Shown here: piece by piece, positions 17,560-26,114 of the stretch
How the letters are laid out: the number at the start of each line of letters is the position of its first letter
Position numbering within the stretch: the stretch's first letter is position 1
NCBI RefSeq assembly: GCF_000160075.2
Contig: NZ_KI535340.1
Location: 531,761 to 595,760 of the forward strand
Origin: Abiotrophia defectiva ATCC 49176
Lineage (GTDB): Bacteria > Bacillota > Bacilli > Lactobacillales > Aerococcaceae
Direction: 5' to 3'
Length of the DNA stretch: 64,000 bases
Notes under the pieces: model-generated
Database searches by the model: none
The model's input: only the letters and a program-made list of their open reading frames with translations
Told to the model about the DNA's origin: nothing
Position numbers and translations under genes: made by a program

Positions 17560-19656
17560 TTACTTCTCCTCTGCCTCACTCTCTAGCCTTACATTGCCCT
17601 TCAGATAGCTACGGCAAAGAATCCCAAAGGTCGTCATGTTATGCAAGATTGCCAAACTACTTGGTTTAAGCCAATTCAGTACCCCCAAGCCAATAAGACC
17701 TGAATTAATGGCAATAGTATCCCGCACATTCCCCTGAATTTCTTGCTTGAGATCGACAGAGACTTGATGCAAGGTTAAGAGCGAAGCTAAATTATTGGAT
17801 GGCAGCATAATGTCACTAATTTGCTTAGAAACCTCCGCCCCTTCGCCCATAACCACGCCCACATCACTGGCAGATAGGGCAGCCGAATCATTGAGGCCAT
17901 CCCCTATCATCAGGACGCGGTGGCCTTGCGCTTGCATCCTTTGGACATAATCAAATTTAGTCACTGGCGTCATACTGGTATGAACTTCATCAAAAGGCAA
18001 GTCTGCTACTAAGCGATTGGTTCTGGCCGCTGTATCGCCTGTTAAGAGGACTAAATACTTGCCCAAGCCTTTTAGAGCGTGTAGAACACTATGCGCCTCA
18101 TGGCGAACTGGAATCGCCACGCAGAACATGGCAATCAGTTTCTGGCGATAACCTAGGTAGAGTAAATTATAGTGTGTTTCTTTCTGACGAATCAATTGAC
18201 TCTGATTGGCTTCAATCTCAATCCCTGAATCTTCCATTAAACCTAAGCTCCCAATCACTACGACGTTACCATCGATTTCAGAACGAATGCCCTTGGAAGC
18301 TATGTGGTTGAGCTCGGTATGCATTTCTTCATGAATGATGCCTTCTCGAGCCGCCTTATCCACCAAGGCATGAGCGATTGGATGGTAAATATGCTCTTCT
18401 AAACAGGCGCCAATCATGATGACATCTTCTGCACTATAGCCATGAAAAGGAATGACTTCTTCAATAACTGGACGAGAAGTGGTAATGGTCCCCGTCTTAT
18501 CAAAGACTAAGGTATCAACTTCATCAAATTGGTCCAGAACTGTCGAATTCTTCACAACAACTTGCTGATGCATCAATTGCTTGATGGCGGAGAGGTACAC
18601 CATAGGAGTCGATAATTTAAGCGCACAGGAGTAATCGACTAACAGGAAGGAAATTGCCTTGGTAAAGGATCCTGTTAGGATATAGGTCAACGCTGCTCCC
18701 AAGAAATTATACTTGACGATGCGATCAGCAATGGAGGTGTACTTATACTGGTAGGTTCCTTCCTGCTGTGCCGCTTCTTGCATGAGCTTAACTAGCTCTT
18801 GTATACGGTAGTTAGCGGTTGGATTTTCTACACGAACGTGTAGTTCTCCACTGGTTAAGACCGTGTTAGAGTAGACTTCATCCCCCACAGCTTTGATTAC
18901 TGGGAAGGATTCACCAGTCAAGGAGCTCTCATTGACACTAGCTCGACCATTCAAGACAATCCCATCAAAGAGCAACTCACTGCCTTCATAGAAGACAAGC
19001 ACATCACCTACTTGGACTTCTTGGCTATCGATTTGTAGCAAGTGGTCTCCCTTGAGTAACCATACTTGGCGGCCTTGACCAGCGATGCTGGCTTCAAGAT
19101 CTTCTAGGGAGCGTTTTTGGGTCCAATAGTTGAGTGTCTCCCCTAATTCTAGGATAAACATGATGGCGCTAGCCGTATCGGTCTGTTTCATCGCGAGTGA
19201 CACTAGAATGGCGGAACAGTCCAAAATTTCCATGGTTAACTTACCCTGTCGCAGAACACGCCAAGCATCACGGAAGTAGCCTAGAGCTTTCCACAGGGTT
19301 CTAGCCAAACGTACAGGCACTGGCATGAACCACTTAAAGAGGTAGTGACGCGCCATAGCTGAGGATACTAAGGCATAAGGGCTTGAAGCTGCGTGATGCT
19401 GGGGATGACGATAAAGTTCTTCTAATTTATCCTTCTGAATTAAGTGCCATAATTGAGCTACAACGCCCTGACGACCAGGCATCACATGGATGGCTACCAC
19501 ATAAGGATCTTCATAAAAGTTCAGTCTTAGAATATCGGGGAAGCCCGAAGCTAGGCCATCAAGATAGTATTTTACATCTTCAGTAAAAGGAAAAGTGGCG
19601 CGAAGTCGAACCCGGCCACTTGACTGATGCAACACTTGAAATTGCACGTTATTCAC
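17560..19656 (-). CDS. P1B-type metal-transporting ATPase with atypical membrane motif
   Basis: 698 residues. An N-terminal HMA2-like domain (GRVRLR at 14-20) lacks a CxxC metal site. The ATPase core is complete: actuator TGES (247-250), phosphorylation Asp386 in DKTGT, the nucleotide-domain HP dipeptide in HPIAHAL, LLTGDTA, and hinge GDGLNDSAAL. The membrane metal motif, usually CPC followed by ALGLATP, reads YSCALKLSTP (342-351): only the second Cys is kept. The metal is uncertain; CtpC-like Mn/Zn exporters are the closest family I can suggest. It overlaps the small upstream gene by 8 nt, so they form one operon. Confidence 0.88.
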   Translation of the reverse strand: MNNVQFQVLHQSSGRVRLRATFPFTEDVKYYLDGLASGFPDILRLNFYEDPYVVAIHVMPGRQGVVAQLWHLIQKDKLEELYRHPQHHAASSPYALVSSAMARHYLFKWFMPVPVRLARTLWKALGYFRDAWRVLRQGKLTMEILDCSAILVSLAMKQTDTASAIMFILELGETLNYWTQKRSLEDLEASIAGQGRQVWLLKGDHLLQIDSQEVQVGDVLVFYEGSELLFDGIVLNGRASVNESSLTGESFPVIKAVGDEVYSNTVLTSGELHVRVENPTANYRIQELVKLMQEAAQQEGTYQYKYTSIADRIVKYNFLGAALTYILTGSFTKAISFLLVDYSCALKLSTPMVYLSAIKQLMHQQVVVKNSTVLDQFDEVDTLVFDKTGTITTSRPVIEEVIPFHGYSAEDVIMIGACLEEHIYHPIAHALVDKAAREGIIHEEMHTELNHIASKGIRSEIDGNVVVIGSLGLMEDSGIEIEANQSQLIRQKETHYNLLYLGYRQKLIAMFCVAIPVRHEAHSVLHALKGLGKYLVLLTGDTAARTNRLVADLPFDEVHTSMTPVTKFDYVQRMQAQGHRVLMIGDGLNDSAALSASDVGVVMGEGAEVSKQISDIMLPSNNLASLLTLHQVSVDLKQEIQGNVRDTIAINSGLIGLGVLNWLKPSSLAILHNMTTFGILCRSYLKGNVRLESEAEEK

Positions 19657-19930
19657 CCTCTAATGATGCGAGTTGATCTGCTGTTTTCTCTGCTTGATAG
19701 AGATCCTTAGCGTCAGCTACTATGTCGTCCGCATGTTGCTTGACGGCAGAAACCATGCTGTCGATACCGTCTTTAGCCTTGTAGGTTTTGGCTAAGACAG
19801 TCGCATAACCTTTTTTAGCTTCTTTGCTTGTCAACAATTTGAGTCCAAGCGTCCCAAAAGCGACGCCACTTAGAAAAACACTCGGTACTTTAGAAATGCC
19901 TTTTAAGACTTTTAATGCATTTAATGACAT
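19649..19930 (-). CDS. Small partner protein of the P-type ATPase
   Basis: 93 residues. A short hydrophobic segment near the N-terminus (about 16-33, PSVFLSGVAFGTLGLKLL) is followed by a charged helical region rich in Lys, Asp and Ala. It resembles the DUF6110 type of small proteins found beside HMA2-domain ATPases; that name is from memory and unverified. AGGGGGT lies 7 nt before the ATG. The 8-nt overlap with the ATPase and the shared promoter argue for a joint role, perhaps as an accessory membrane subunit or chaperone. Confidence 0.75.
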   Translation of the reverse strand: MSLNALKVLKGISKVPSVFLSGVAFGTLGLKLLTSKEAKKGYATVLAKTYKAKDGIDSMVSAVKQHADDIVADAKDLYQAEKTADQLASLEGE

Positions 19931-19963
19931 AAAAATAACCCCCTATAATTTTGCTATGGAATT

Positions 19964-20007
19964 ATTATATCACATCTACTCTTAGGTCTGGTTACATTTT
20001 GATTACA
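19964..20007 (-). promoter_or_regulatory. Extended -10 promoter with TGTAA direct repeat upstream of the ATPase operon
   Basis: The minus strand has an extended -10, TG-A-TATAAT (19972-19964), without a good -35. Two TGTAA half-sites separated by 6 nt (20007-20003 and 19996-19992, 11-bp period) occupy the -35 side. This arrangement suits activation by an OmpR-family response regulator or similar protein. Confidence 0.5.
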
Positions 20008-20120
20008 AGAATAAGGGGGACCTAAATTGCCTGCTAGCGTCGTAAAAAGCAGACTTAATTTGATTCACTCTACCTATGAAGATTTCCCTGTTTTATTGGG
20101 GGCCTCCCCTCAAGACATGC

Positions 20121-20153
20121 AAAAGGCTGGAACTTACACATTCCCAGCCTTTT
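20121..20153. terminator. Terminator of the sucrose operon, usable on both strands
   Basis: Stem AAAAGGCTGG/CCAGCCTTTT with a 13-nt loop, directly after the GH32 gene on the minus strand. The A and T runs make it symmetric. Confidence 0.8.
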
Positions 20154-20162
20154 CTTATAGTT

Positions 20163-21644
20163 TTATATGAGACTATAGTTGGTCAAATTCTCAACTTTTA
20201 CTAGCTGACTTGACACTAAGCCTATGCCTGTTCCAAGCCCCTCAGCATAAAAAGTGAAAGACATGACTTGTTTTTTGTTAACAAAAACCTCAATGGACGA
20301 AGTGTCACGAACAATTTCCAGTTCCAGGCGATAAGGGATATCGCTCCAAATATCAAGCAGACGACTATCTAGATAAGGCTCTTCTTTACCGATAATTTGA
20401 TGGCCTACCCCATCTCGTTTGACAGTCAAGAGAGCTTGATCTGCTTGCCAAGTTAAGCTGAGGCCTTCCGGATAATCGGATTTACCACCATAATGCAGTT
20501 GGAAGACAGCACCAGGAACGGCTTCTAAATTCAATTTTAAGACTTGTTGGGACTTAACCCAATCGGATAGGTAGAACTCTTGGCCAGGCTCTAATTGTCC
20601 TTGCCAGGTCTTATCCTCGCTAAATTGCGCTAGTACTGAGCTTGGAATTGACTGACACAATCGATTATCCATAACTCGCACCTGTCTTGGTAAGCTCATC
20701 GCTCCAGCCCAACCATCACCAAGTTCATGGGATGGAATGTTACGTTGCCACATCTGCATCCAAGCTACCATGATTCGCTCATTTTCTGAGTTCAAACAAG
20801 TTTGAGGTGCATAAAAATCTAGCCCTCCATCAATCTCATGTTGATTTTCTACTTGGAACTGCCCGGATTCCCAGTCCATTTGACCGACATAGGCGACAGT
20901 GGAATTCAGATTCCAATAGGCATTGCCATCTCGCTCACGCTCAATCGGTGACATAATTAGTACCCATTTACCGTCTAGCGGGAAAAGATCCGGACATTCC
21001 CACATGACGCCATGTCCGGCCTGCCCTTCAAGCAAAACAGACTTAAAGTCCCATTCAAAACCATTTGCGGATTCGAAGAGCAGAATCTGACCGCGATGAT
21101 CAACGGTCTTGGAGGCAATTACTGAGTAATAGCGACCATTGTGTTGCAAAATTTTAGGGTCGCGGAAATCAGCAATGTCAGCCACACCTTCAATATGCTT
21201 ATGGGCAATGACAGGATTACCCTCGTATTTACGGAAGTTAATTCCATCATCAGAAACCGCCAAACATTGCGTCTGAGTCACCTGCCCCTGCTGGTCGACA
21301 TGGCCGGTATACATTAAGACCAATTGACCATCAATAACCAAAGCACTACCTGAGAAGCATCCTGATTGATCATAGGCTTCGCTAGGTGCTAGGGCAACTG
21401 GAAGATCTTCCCAGTGCGTTAAATCTTTGCTACGTGCGTGCCCCCAATGCATGGGCCCCCAGACGCTATCATAGGGATAAAACTGATAGAAGAGATGATA
21501 GTAACCTTCGTAGTAGATAAAACCATTGGGGTCATTCATCCAACCCACAGGAGGCATAAGATGATAGCCGTGACGAAAGCGCGGATTTACCTGTGGTGCT
21601 TGCTGAGCAATGTAGGAATTTGCCCGTGAGATTTGTTCTTGCAT
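20163..21644 (-). CDS. sacA: Glycoside hydrolase family 32: sucrose(-6-phosphate) hydrolase / beta-fructosidase
   Basis: 493 residues, no signal peptide, so it acts on imported sugar. A five-bladed propeller carries the three GH32 acidic motifs: WMNDPNG (nucleophile Asp38), FRDPK and ECPD. A C-terminal beta-sandwich follows (about 350-493, ending in SIEVFVNKKQVMSFTFY). It cleaves the fructose-glucose or fructose-fructose bond of sucrose or short fructans. As import here is by an ABC transporter and not a PTS, the substrate is probably unphosphorylated, so a fructosidase role is more likely than sucrose-6-phosphate hydrolase. Last gene of the operon, behind TAGGTGACC. Confidence 0.92.
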   Translation of the reverse strand: MQEQISRANSYIAQQAPQVNPRFRHGYHLMPPVGWMNDPNGFIYYEGYYHLFYQFYPYDSVWGPMHWGHARSKDLTHWEDLPVALAPSEAYDQSGCFSGSALVIDGQLVLMYTGHVDQQGQVTQTQCLAVSDDGINFRKYEGNPVIAHKHIEGVADIADFRDPKILQHNGRYYSVIASKTVDHRGQILLFESANGFEWDFKSVLLEGQAGHGVMWECPDLFPLDGKWVLIMSPIERERDGNAYWNLNSTVAYVGQMDWESGQFQVENQHEIDGGLDFYAPQTCLNSENERIMVAWMQMWQRNIPSHELGDGWAGAMSLPRQVRVMDNRLCQSIPSSVLAQFSEDKTWQGQLEPGQEFYLSDWVKSQQVLKLNLEAVPGAVFQLHYGGKSDYPEGLSLTWQADQALLTVKRDGVGHQIIGKEEPYLDSRLLDIWSDIPYRLELEIVRDTSSIEVFVNKKQVMSFTFYAEGLGTGIGLVSSQLVKVENLTNYSLI

Positions 21645-21659
21645 GTGGTCACCTACTTA

Positions 21660-22505
21660 CTATTTAATCCCAGTCCCGGAACCACCCAGGCCTTGAAGAA
21701 TGTATTTTTGAGCTAAGACATAAACTAGAATCAGTGGAATAGTTGAAATAGTCAGAACGGCCATCACTTGGTTAATATAAACAGGTTGTGTAGTATTAAT
21801 CGTCGTAATCGCCACCTGCATGGAGAACTTAGAAGAATCCGTCAAGACCATGAGTGGCCAGATATAGTCGTTCCAGCAGGAAATAAAGGATAGAACCCCA
21901 ACTGTAGCAATAGCTGGCTTAGACATTGGCAACATAATACGGAAGAAAATCCGCACAATGCCAGCCCCGTCTATCCGCGCAGACTCAATAATTTCTTCTG
22001 GAATGGCAATGAAGAAATTTCGGAAGAGATAAATATTGAAGACACTAGCCAAGCCAGGAATAATAACCGCTAAACGGTTATTGACTAGCCCTAGCGAGTT
22101 GATAATTGTGAACTGAGGAATCAGCATGGTTTCACCTGGAATAATCAGCAAAGCCAGGAGAAAACCGAATAGCCATTTCTTACCTGTAAAATTAATGCGG
22201 GCGAAGGCAAAACCTGCTAGAGAGTTGACCAGAATAGATCCGGCCGCAAAAGTGACCGCATAGAAAATACTGTTGGCCATGTAAGTTACAATGCTGAAGC
22301 GTTGCAAGACCTCTTCATAAGTCTTGAACCAGTTAGCCGGATTAAGGCTTGGTAGGAATGCTTCCCAGCCTTTTAAGTTCTTATAAACATCAGCCTCTGG
22401 CTTCATGGATGAGACTACCATCCAGATCATAGGGAAGAGAAAGAGGCCAGCCAGCAAAATCAGGAGAATATATTCAAGCAAGTTACTTGGTTTCAAGCGT
22501 TTCAT
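21660..22505 (-). CDS. Sugar ABC transporter permease, MsmG/MalG type
   Basis: 281 residues from ATG 22505; the earlier ATG 22514 directly abuts the AAGGAGG site, so it is unlikely to be used. Six transmembrane segments (about 13-33, 75-98, 109-131, 142-160, 186-205, 248-268). The EAA loop ESARIDGAGIVRIFFRIMLP contacts the ATPase. The first codon lies 1 nt after the stop of the partner permease. No ATPase gene is present, so the system probably borrows an MsmK-type ATPase encoded elsewhere. Confidence 0.92.
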   Translation of the reverse strand: MKRLKPSNLLEYILLILLAGLFLFPMIWMVVSSMKPEADVYKNLKGWEAFLPSLNPANWFKTYEEVLQRFSIVTYMANSIFYAVTFAAGSILVNSLAGFAFARINFTGKKWLFGFLLALLIIPGETMLIPQFTIINSLGLVNNRLAVIIPGLASVFNIYLFRNFFIAIPEEIIESARIDGAGIVRIFFRIMLPMSKPAIATVGVLSFISCWNDYIWPLMVLTDSSKFSMQVAITTINTTQPVYINQVMAVLTISTIPLILVYVLAQKYILQGLGGSGTGIK

Positions 22506-22506
22506 C

Positions 22507-23385
22507 CTATTCATCCTCCTTCAAGACCCGGCGTTGTACCAGGGAAATAACCCCAATTAAGGTTGTAAAGACTAGGGCAATGGAACTAGAGTACCCTACC
22601 AAACGGTCTGTGAAACCTTTGCGGTAAATGTAGTAAACCATGGTAATGGTAGAGTTAGCCGGGCCACCCTGTGTCATAACCATTGGTTGGACCAATAGCT
22701 TAAAGGCCGAAATCAAGGTCGTCAAAAGGACGAACAAGGCCGTTGGCTTGAGCAATGGCATGGTAATATAGCGGAATTGATTCCACTTGCTGACGCCATC
22801 GATTTCAGCTGCCTCATAGACATCTTGCGGAATATTTTGTAAGCCACCTAAGAAGAGCAACATCTGGTAACCAGCTCCCTGCCAGGCAGATACAAAGACG
22901 ATGGCGTACATGGCTTGTTTAGGACTAGTCAGGAATGGTTGCTTAGCAATGCCGACTTTTTCCAAGAGGGCATTCAAGAGCCCATTATTAGGATTCAAGA
23001 GGTAGAGCCATAGAATCGAAATAACGACCAGGGACATGACAACCGGTGCAAAAAAAGCCACCTTAAAAAAGATATTCCCTTTACGCTTCTTATTGACAAT
23101 AAGGGCCATCCCTAGGGCTGCTCCCAGTTGAACAGGGATAATCCAGACGACGAATTGCACAGTGTTCCAAAAACTCTTAATAAAAGTTTTGTCCTTGGCT
23201 AGACGGAAGAAATTATCCAACCCGATAAATTTACGTTCGTCTGGTGCTAGCATATAGTAATCTGTGAAAGCATAGTAGATGACCATACCCACCGGAATGA
23301 TTAGGAAAATAAATAGCAATATCAAGGCTGGTGACAGAAAACCATAGCCTAAGAGATTTTCTTTGAATTTCTTTTTCTTGTTCAT
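22507..23385 (-). CDS. Sugar ABC transporter permease, MsmF/MalF type
   Basis: 292 residues from ATG 23385, 6 nt after GAGGAG; a TTG at 23406 is in frame but has no site. Lys-rich N-terminus (MNKKKKFKEN), then six transmembrane segments. The EAA loop EAAEIDGVSKWNQFRYITMP is the typical contact for the ATPase. It forms the heterodimeric pore with the downstream permease. Similar to carbohydrate uptake 1 family systems for raffinose, sucrose or fructooligosaccharides. Confidence 0.92.
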   Translation of the reverse strand: MNKKKKFKENLLGYGFLSPALILLFIFLIIPVGMVIYYAFTDYYMLAPDERKFIGLDNFFRLAKDKTFIKSFWNTVQFVVWIIPVQLGAALGMALIVNKKRKGNIFFKVAFFAPVVMSLVVISILWLYLLNPNNGLLNALLEKVGIAKQPFLTSPKQAMYAIVFVSAWQGAGYQMLLFLGGLQNIPQDVYEAAEIDGVSKWNQFRYITMPLLKPTALFVLLTTLISAFKLLVQPMVMTQGGPANSTITMVYYIYRKGFTDRLVGYSSSIALVFTTLIGVISLVQRRVLKEDE

Positions 23386-23447
23386 GTCAGACTCCTCTTT
23401 CTTCAAAGAAGGCAGATAGCCCCTAGCGGAACTACCTGCCCAAGGTC

Positions 23448-24758
23448 TTATTGATTGAGCGCTTCGTCAATCGCAATTTGCATTTCTTCTGCACGTTGAT
23501 CCAAGACTTGTTGCACATCTGGATTTTCTTCATAGTAACTAATATCTTGCATAGCTTGTTGGAAAGCACGTGATACTTGTGGGTAAGCGACCACTACTGG
23601 ACGAGCATGGGCAGTCGCAGCGTTTTGTTCCATCAAGAAGCGCATTGGCTCAGATACCTTGTCTTTGATATTAGCAATGGTGGTCTTACGGATTGGTAGG
23701 ACGCTGTTGCCTAGGCTAATGATTTCACTAGACTCGGTGTTGGTTGCAAACTTAATGAATTCAGCTGCCCCTTCTTTTTGTTCTGATTTTTCCGTCACAG
23801 CTAATTGCCAGCTACCAGATGGGGAAACTAATTTCTTAGTAGTATTTGATACTGGGTAAGGTAGGATACCATATTCAATGTCTTTATAGTTTTCGTTTAA
23901 GTCATTAATGGTCCAAGAACCGCTTAAGACCATTGGGTAAACGCCTGTTTCAAAGCCTTTTTCAACTGGGCTAATCGTGGTGTAACCTTCTTTGACTAAA
24001 TCTTGAATGAATTGAACGGCCTCCACACTTTCCTTACTGTTGAAGTAACCTTGTGCCTTGGTCCCGTCTTCATTCACAACAGTCCCACCATTTGACCAGA
24101 GTAATGGCATATAAGCATATGGCAGCATTTCGTCCATTGAGTTGAGACGGAAGTCAATTGCTGGTTGTTTGAAGTGGTCTGTCAACTTCTTGCTAATCGC
24201 CTTAAACTCGTCCCAGGTCCAAGGTTTTTGAAGGGTTGGAAGTTCTGAATCTTCAATGCCTGCTTCCTTGAACATTTTCTTGTTGTAATAAATCCCAACG
24301 TTGGATTCGGAGAAGCCAAAGGCATAGAATTTGCCATCATAGGTCCCCTGTTGCTTGATGGAGTCAAGTACGTCATCCATATTAGCGTCAGCTAGATAGT
24401 CATCCAATGGCGCAATTACCTTAGCCTTAGCATAGGCTGCTGTGTTTGGTCCGTCTAAAGTAATAACATCTGGCAAGGTGTTAGTGGTAATACCCGCGTT
24501 GACCTTGTCTTCATAGCCACCACCAGAACCACTACGCGGAATGTATTCTGTTGTTACTTGGTACTTTCCATCGTACTTCTTGTTGAAGTTTTCTACGACT
24601 TTTGCCCAAGCTTTCCCTTCTGCGGTCTCATCTGAAAATTGTACCCAAACCTTGATGTCTTGGCCGGCAGCATGGGCTACGGGGGTTGGCGCCACTGCAC
24701 CTGCTAAGAAGCTCATCGATAAAGTGGTCAGAGCAGATAAGATGAATCCTTTTTTCAT
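23448..24758 (-). CDS. Extracellular sugar-binding protein of the sucrose/FOS ABC transporter, lipobox cysteine absent
   Basis: 436 residues. Family 1 solute-binding protein: IKVWVQFSDETAEGKAW start, NKKYDGKYQV, PWTWDEFKAISKKL, PMVLSGSW and a C-terminal VQQVLDQRAEEMQIAIDEAL. Such Gram-positive proteins are normally lipoproteins anchored by a Cys in L-A-G-C. Here the equivalent segment reads FLAGAVAP (about 17-24); the codon is GCA, not TGY. A signal peptidase I site (VAHA-AG, about 28-31) is plausible, implying release into the wall space. First gene of the operon; GGAGGAAACAAC precedes the ATG. Confidence 0.9.
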   Translation of the reverse strand: MKKGFILSALTTLSMSFLAGAVAPTPVAHAAGQDIKVWVQFSDETAEGKAWAKVVENFNKKYDGKYQVTTEYIPRSGSGGGYEDKVNAGITTNTLPDVITLDGPNTAAYAKAKVIAPLDDYLADANMDDVLDSIKQQGTYDGKFYAFGFSESNVGIYYNKKMFKEAGIEDSELPTLQKPWTWDEFKAISKKLTDHFKQPAIDFRLNSMDEMLPYAYMPLLWSNGGTVVNEDGTKAQGYFNSKESVEAVQFIQDLVKEGYTTISPVEKGFETGVYPMVLSGSWTINDLNENYKDIEYGILPYPVSNTTKKLVSPSGSWQLAVTEKSEQKEGAAEFIKFATNTESSEIISLGNSVLPIRKTTIANIKDKVSEPMRFLMEQNAATAHARPVVVAYPQVSRAFQQAMQDISYYEENPDVQQVLDQRAEEMQIAIDEALNQ

Positions 24759-24773
24759 GTTGTTTCCTCCTTT

Positions 24774-24787
24774 TTGAAACGTTTCAA
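24774..24787. promoter_or_regulatory. LacI-family operator 1 (proximal)
   Basis: Perfect palindrome TTGAAACGTTTCAA immediately upstream of the binding-protein ribosome-binding site. The identical sequence recurs 71 bp upstream, centre to centre. Binding here would block elongation or help loop formation. Confidence 0.85.
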
Positions 24788-24844
24788 TTTTCTTTTAAAA
24801 GTCAAGCCCACGGCAGGATAATGGGTCTAGCTGGGGCTCGGGAT

Positions 24845-24858
24845 TTGAAACGTTTCAA
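24845..24858. promoter_or_regulatory. LacI-family operator 2 (at the transcription start)
   Basis: Second perfect copy of TTGAAACGTTTCAA, 11 bp downstream of the -10 box, so it should cover the transcription start and initial transcribed region. The 71-bp spacing (about 6.8 turns) to operator 1 allows a repression loop. Confidence 0.85.
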
Positions 24859-24869
24859 TTTATACCTTA

Positions 24870-24898
24870 ATAATAATACCGCTTTCACGGCTTGTCAA
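24870..24898 (-). promoter_or_regulatory. Promoter of the sucrose/FOS operon with cre-like site
   Basis: -35 TTGACA (24898-24893) and -10 TATTAT (24875-24870), 17-bp spacing. Between them the minus strand reads TGAAAGCGGTATTA, one mismatch from the catabolite-responsive element consensus TGWNANCGNTNWCA, which would place CcpA directly on the promoter. Confidence 0.75.
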
Positions 24899-24913
24899 GA
24901 CATTTTTAGAGAT

Positions 24914-25924
24914 TCAATTCAATTTTTTTCGCGTGGTGCCTCCTTCACGAAAATGTACTGGCAAGATAACGCGATGACTACTTGGCTGAACTTGGCCTTT
25001 TATCAGGGTCATCAAGAGATCGACCGCAGCAATGGCCATCTGATCAATGGGCTGGGCAATGGTTGAGAGGAGATAATCTTGGCCCTCCGCCGTCTTAAGT
25101 CCATCAAAACCTATTAGCTGATAGTCTTCTGGACAAGACTTACCTAACGCTTGCATAACTTTCATCACTTGAAGAGCCATAAAATCATTAACGGTAAAGA
25201 AGCCATCTAAGTCGGCATGTTCCTCGACAAAGGCTCGGATACGACCTTCCACATCGTCAATGGGCTCGGGCATATCTAGCTTAGCAACGTTGTATCCTTG
25301 CTTGGCAGAATAATCATAGAAACCCGCCTTGCGCAATACTGTCTCATTCTCATGGATATTAGTCCCACCAATATAGGCAAGCTGCTTAGCGCCTCGTTCT
25401 AGAAGCTCTTTAGCCGCCAGCTGACCCCCCTCATAGTTTTCGGAGGTAACATAATAGACATTCTCCGAGAAATGCCGGTCGATGCTGACCAAGGGTAGCG
25501 AGGACAGAATATACTTGTCAATATCTGAATAGGTAATGCCGATGATACCATCCACCTTGTTCTTCTTCAGCATTTCAATGTACTCAATCTCATTACTTGC
25601 ATCACCATCAGCATTACAAATCAGAAGTTTATAGTGATGCTGTTGTAGTTCCTTCTCCACATGATAGGCGAACTGTGAGAAAAATGGATGCCAAATGGTG
25701 GGGACAATCAAGGCCACAATATTACTGCGGTTAGTTTTGAGCCCTCGTGCATATTCATCGGGCTGATAGTTTAATTCACGAATAGCTATCTGAACCTTCT
25801 CATAGGTTGAGTCTTTAACTCTGAAGCCATTGACCACCCGAGAGACTGTTCCTAAGCCAACGCCTGCCCGTTCCGCCACATCTTTCATGGTCGCTTTGGC
25901 TGAAAATTGATTCGCATCTTTCAT
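24914..25924 (-). CDS. LacI-family transcriptional regulator of the sucrose/FOS operon
   Basis: 336 residues. N-terminal helix-turn-helix with the LacI hallmark TMKDVAERAGVGLGTVSRVV (12-31), hinge, then a periplasmic-binding-protein-like effector domain (about 65-330: ALIVPTIWHPFFSQ, DGIIGITYSD, DGFFTVNDFMALQV, IGFDGLK). It lies directly upstream of the transport operon with only the operator region between, and the palindromes TGAAACGTTTCA are typical for such proteins, so it is the obvious repressor. The effector is unknown, probably a fructoside or its phosphate. AGAGGTGATACT precedes the ATG. Confidence 0.92.
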   Translation of the reverse strand: MKDANQFSAKATMKDVAERAGVGLGTVSRVVNGFRVKDSTYEKVQIAIRELNYQPDEYARGLKTNRSNIVALIVPTIWHPFFSQFAYHVEKELQQHHYKLLICNADGDASNEIEYIEMLKKNKVDGIIGITYSDIDKYILSSLPLVSIDRHFSENVYYVTSENYEGGQLAAKELLERGAKQLAYIGGTNIHENETVLRKAGFYDYSAKQGYNVAKLDMPEPIDDVEGRIRAFVEEHADLDGFFTVNDFMALQVMKVMQALGKSCPEDYQLIGFDGLKTAEGQDYLLSTIAQPIDQMAIAAVDLLMTLIKGQVQPSSHRVILPVHFREGGTTRKKLN

Positions 25925-25945
25925 AGTATCACCTCTTACTTCTTA

Positions 25946-25973
25946 ATCTTACCATGAAATGTAGCGTTTTCAA
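25946..25973 (-). promoter_or_regulatory. Possible promoter of the LacI-type regulator gene
   Basis: -35 TTGAAA and -10 TAAGAT with 16-bp spacing. The -35 overlaps TTGAAAACGCTACA, whose left half matches a cre or the operator half-site TTGAAACG, so autoregulation or CcpA control is possible but weak. Confidence 0.4.
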
Positions 25974-26029
25974 GTATCATTCAATTTGTCTTTGAATTTT
26001 CGTTAACTTGCCCAAATTCCTATGCAAGA

Positions 26030-26058
26030 CGAAAAGACTGGAACAAGCTCCAGTCTTT
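26030..26058 (-). terminator. Terminator of the nuclease gene pair
   Basis: Stem AAAGACTGGA/TCCAGTCTTT (one-base shifted in part) with a short loop, followed by TTTTCGTCTT on the minus strand. Confidence 0.7.
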
Positions 26059-26114
26059 CCCTATAAATTAATTACCAATTAGTTTCTTACTTAAACCGCT
26101 CTCTACTGTGTCCA

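Noticed and set aside
20027-20170. Plus-strand TTG-initiated frame of 47 codons with AAGGGGG upstream
   Set aside because: It would read through the terminator hairpin at 20121-20153, has no recognisable domain and ends inside the 3' end of the GH32 gene; too weak to call.
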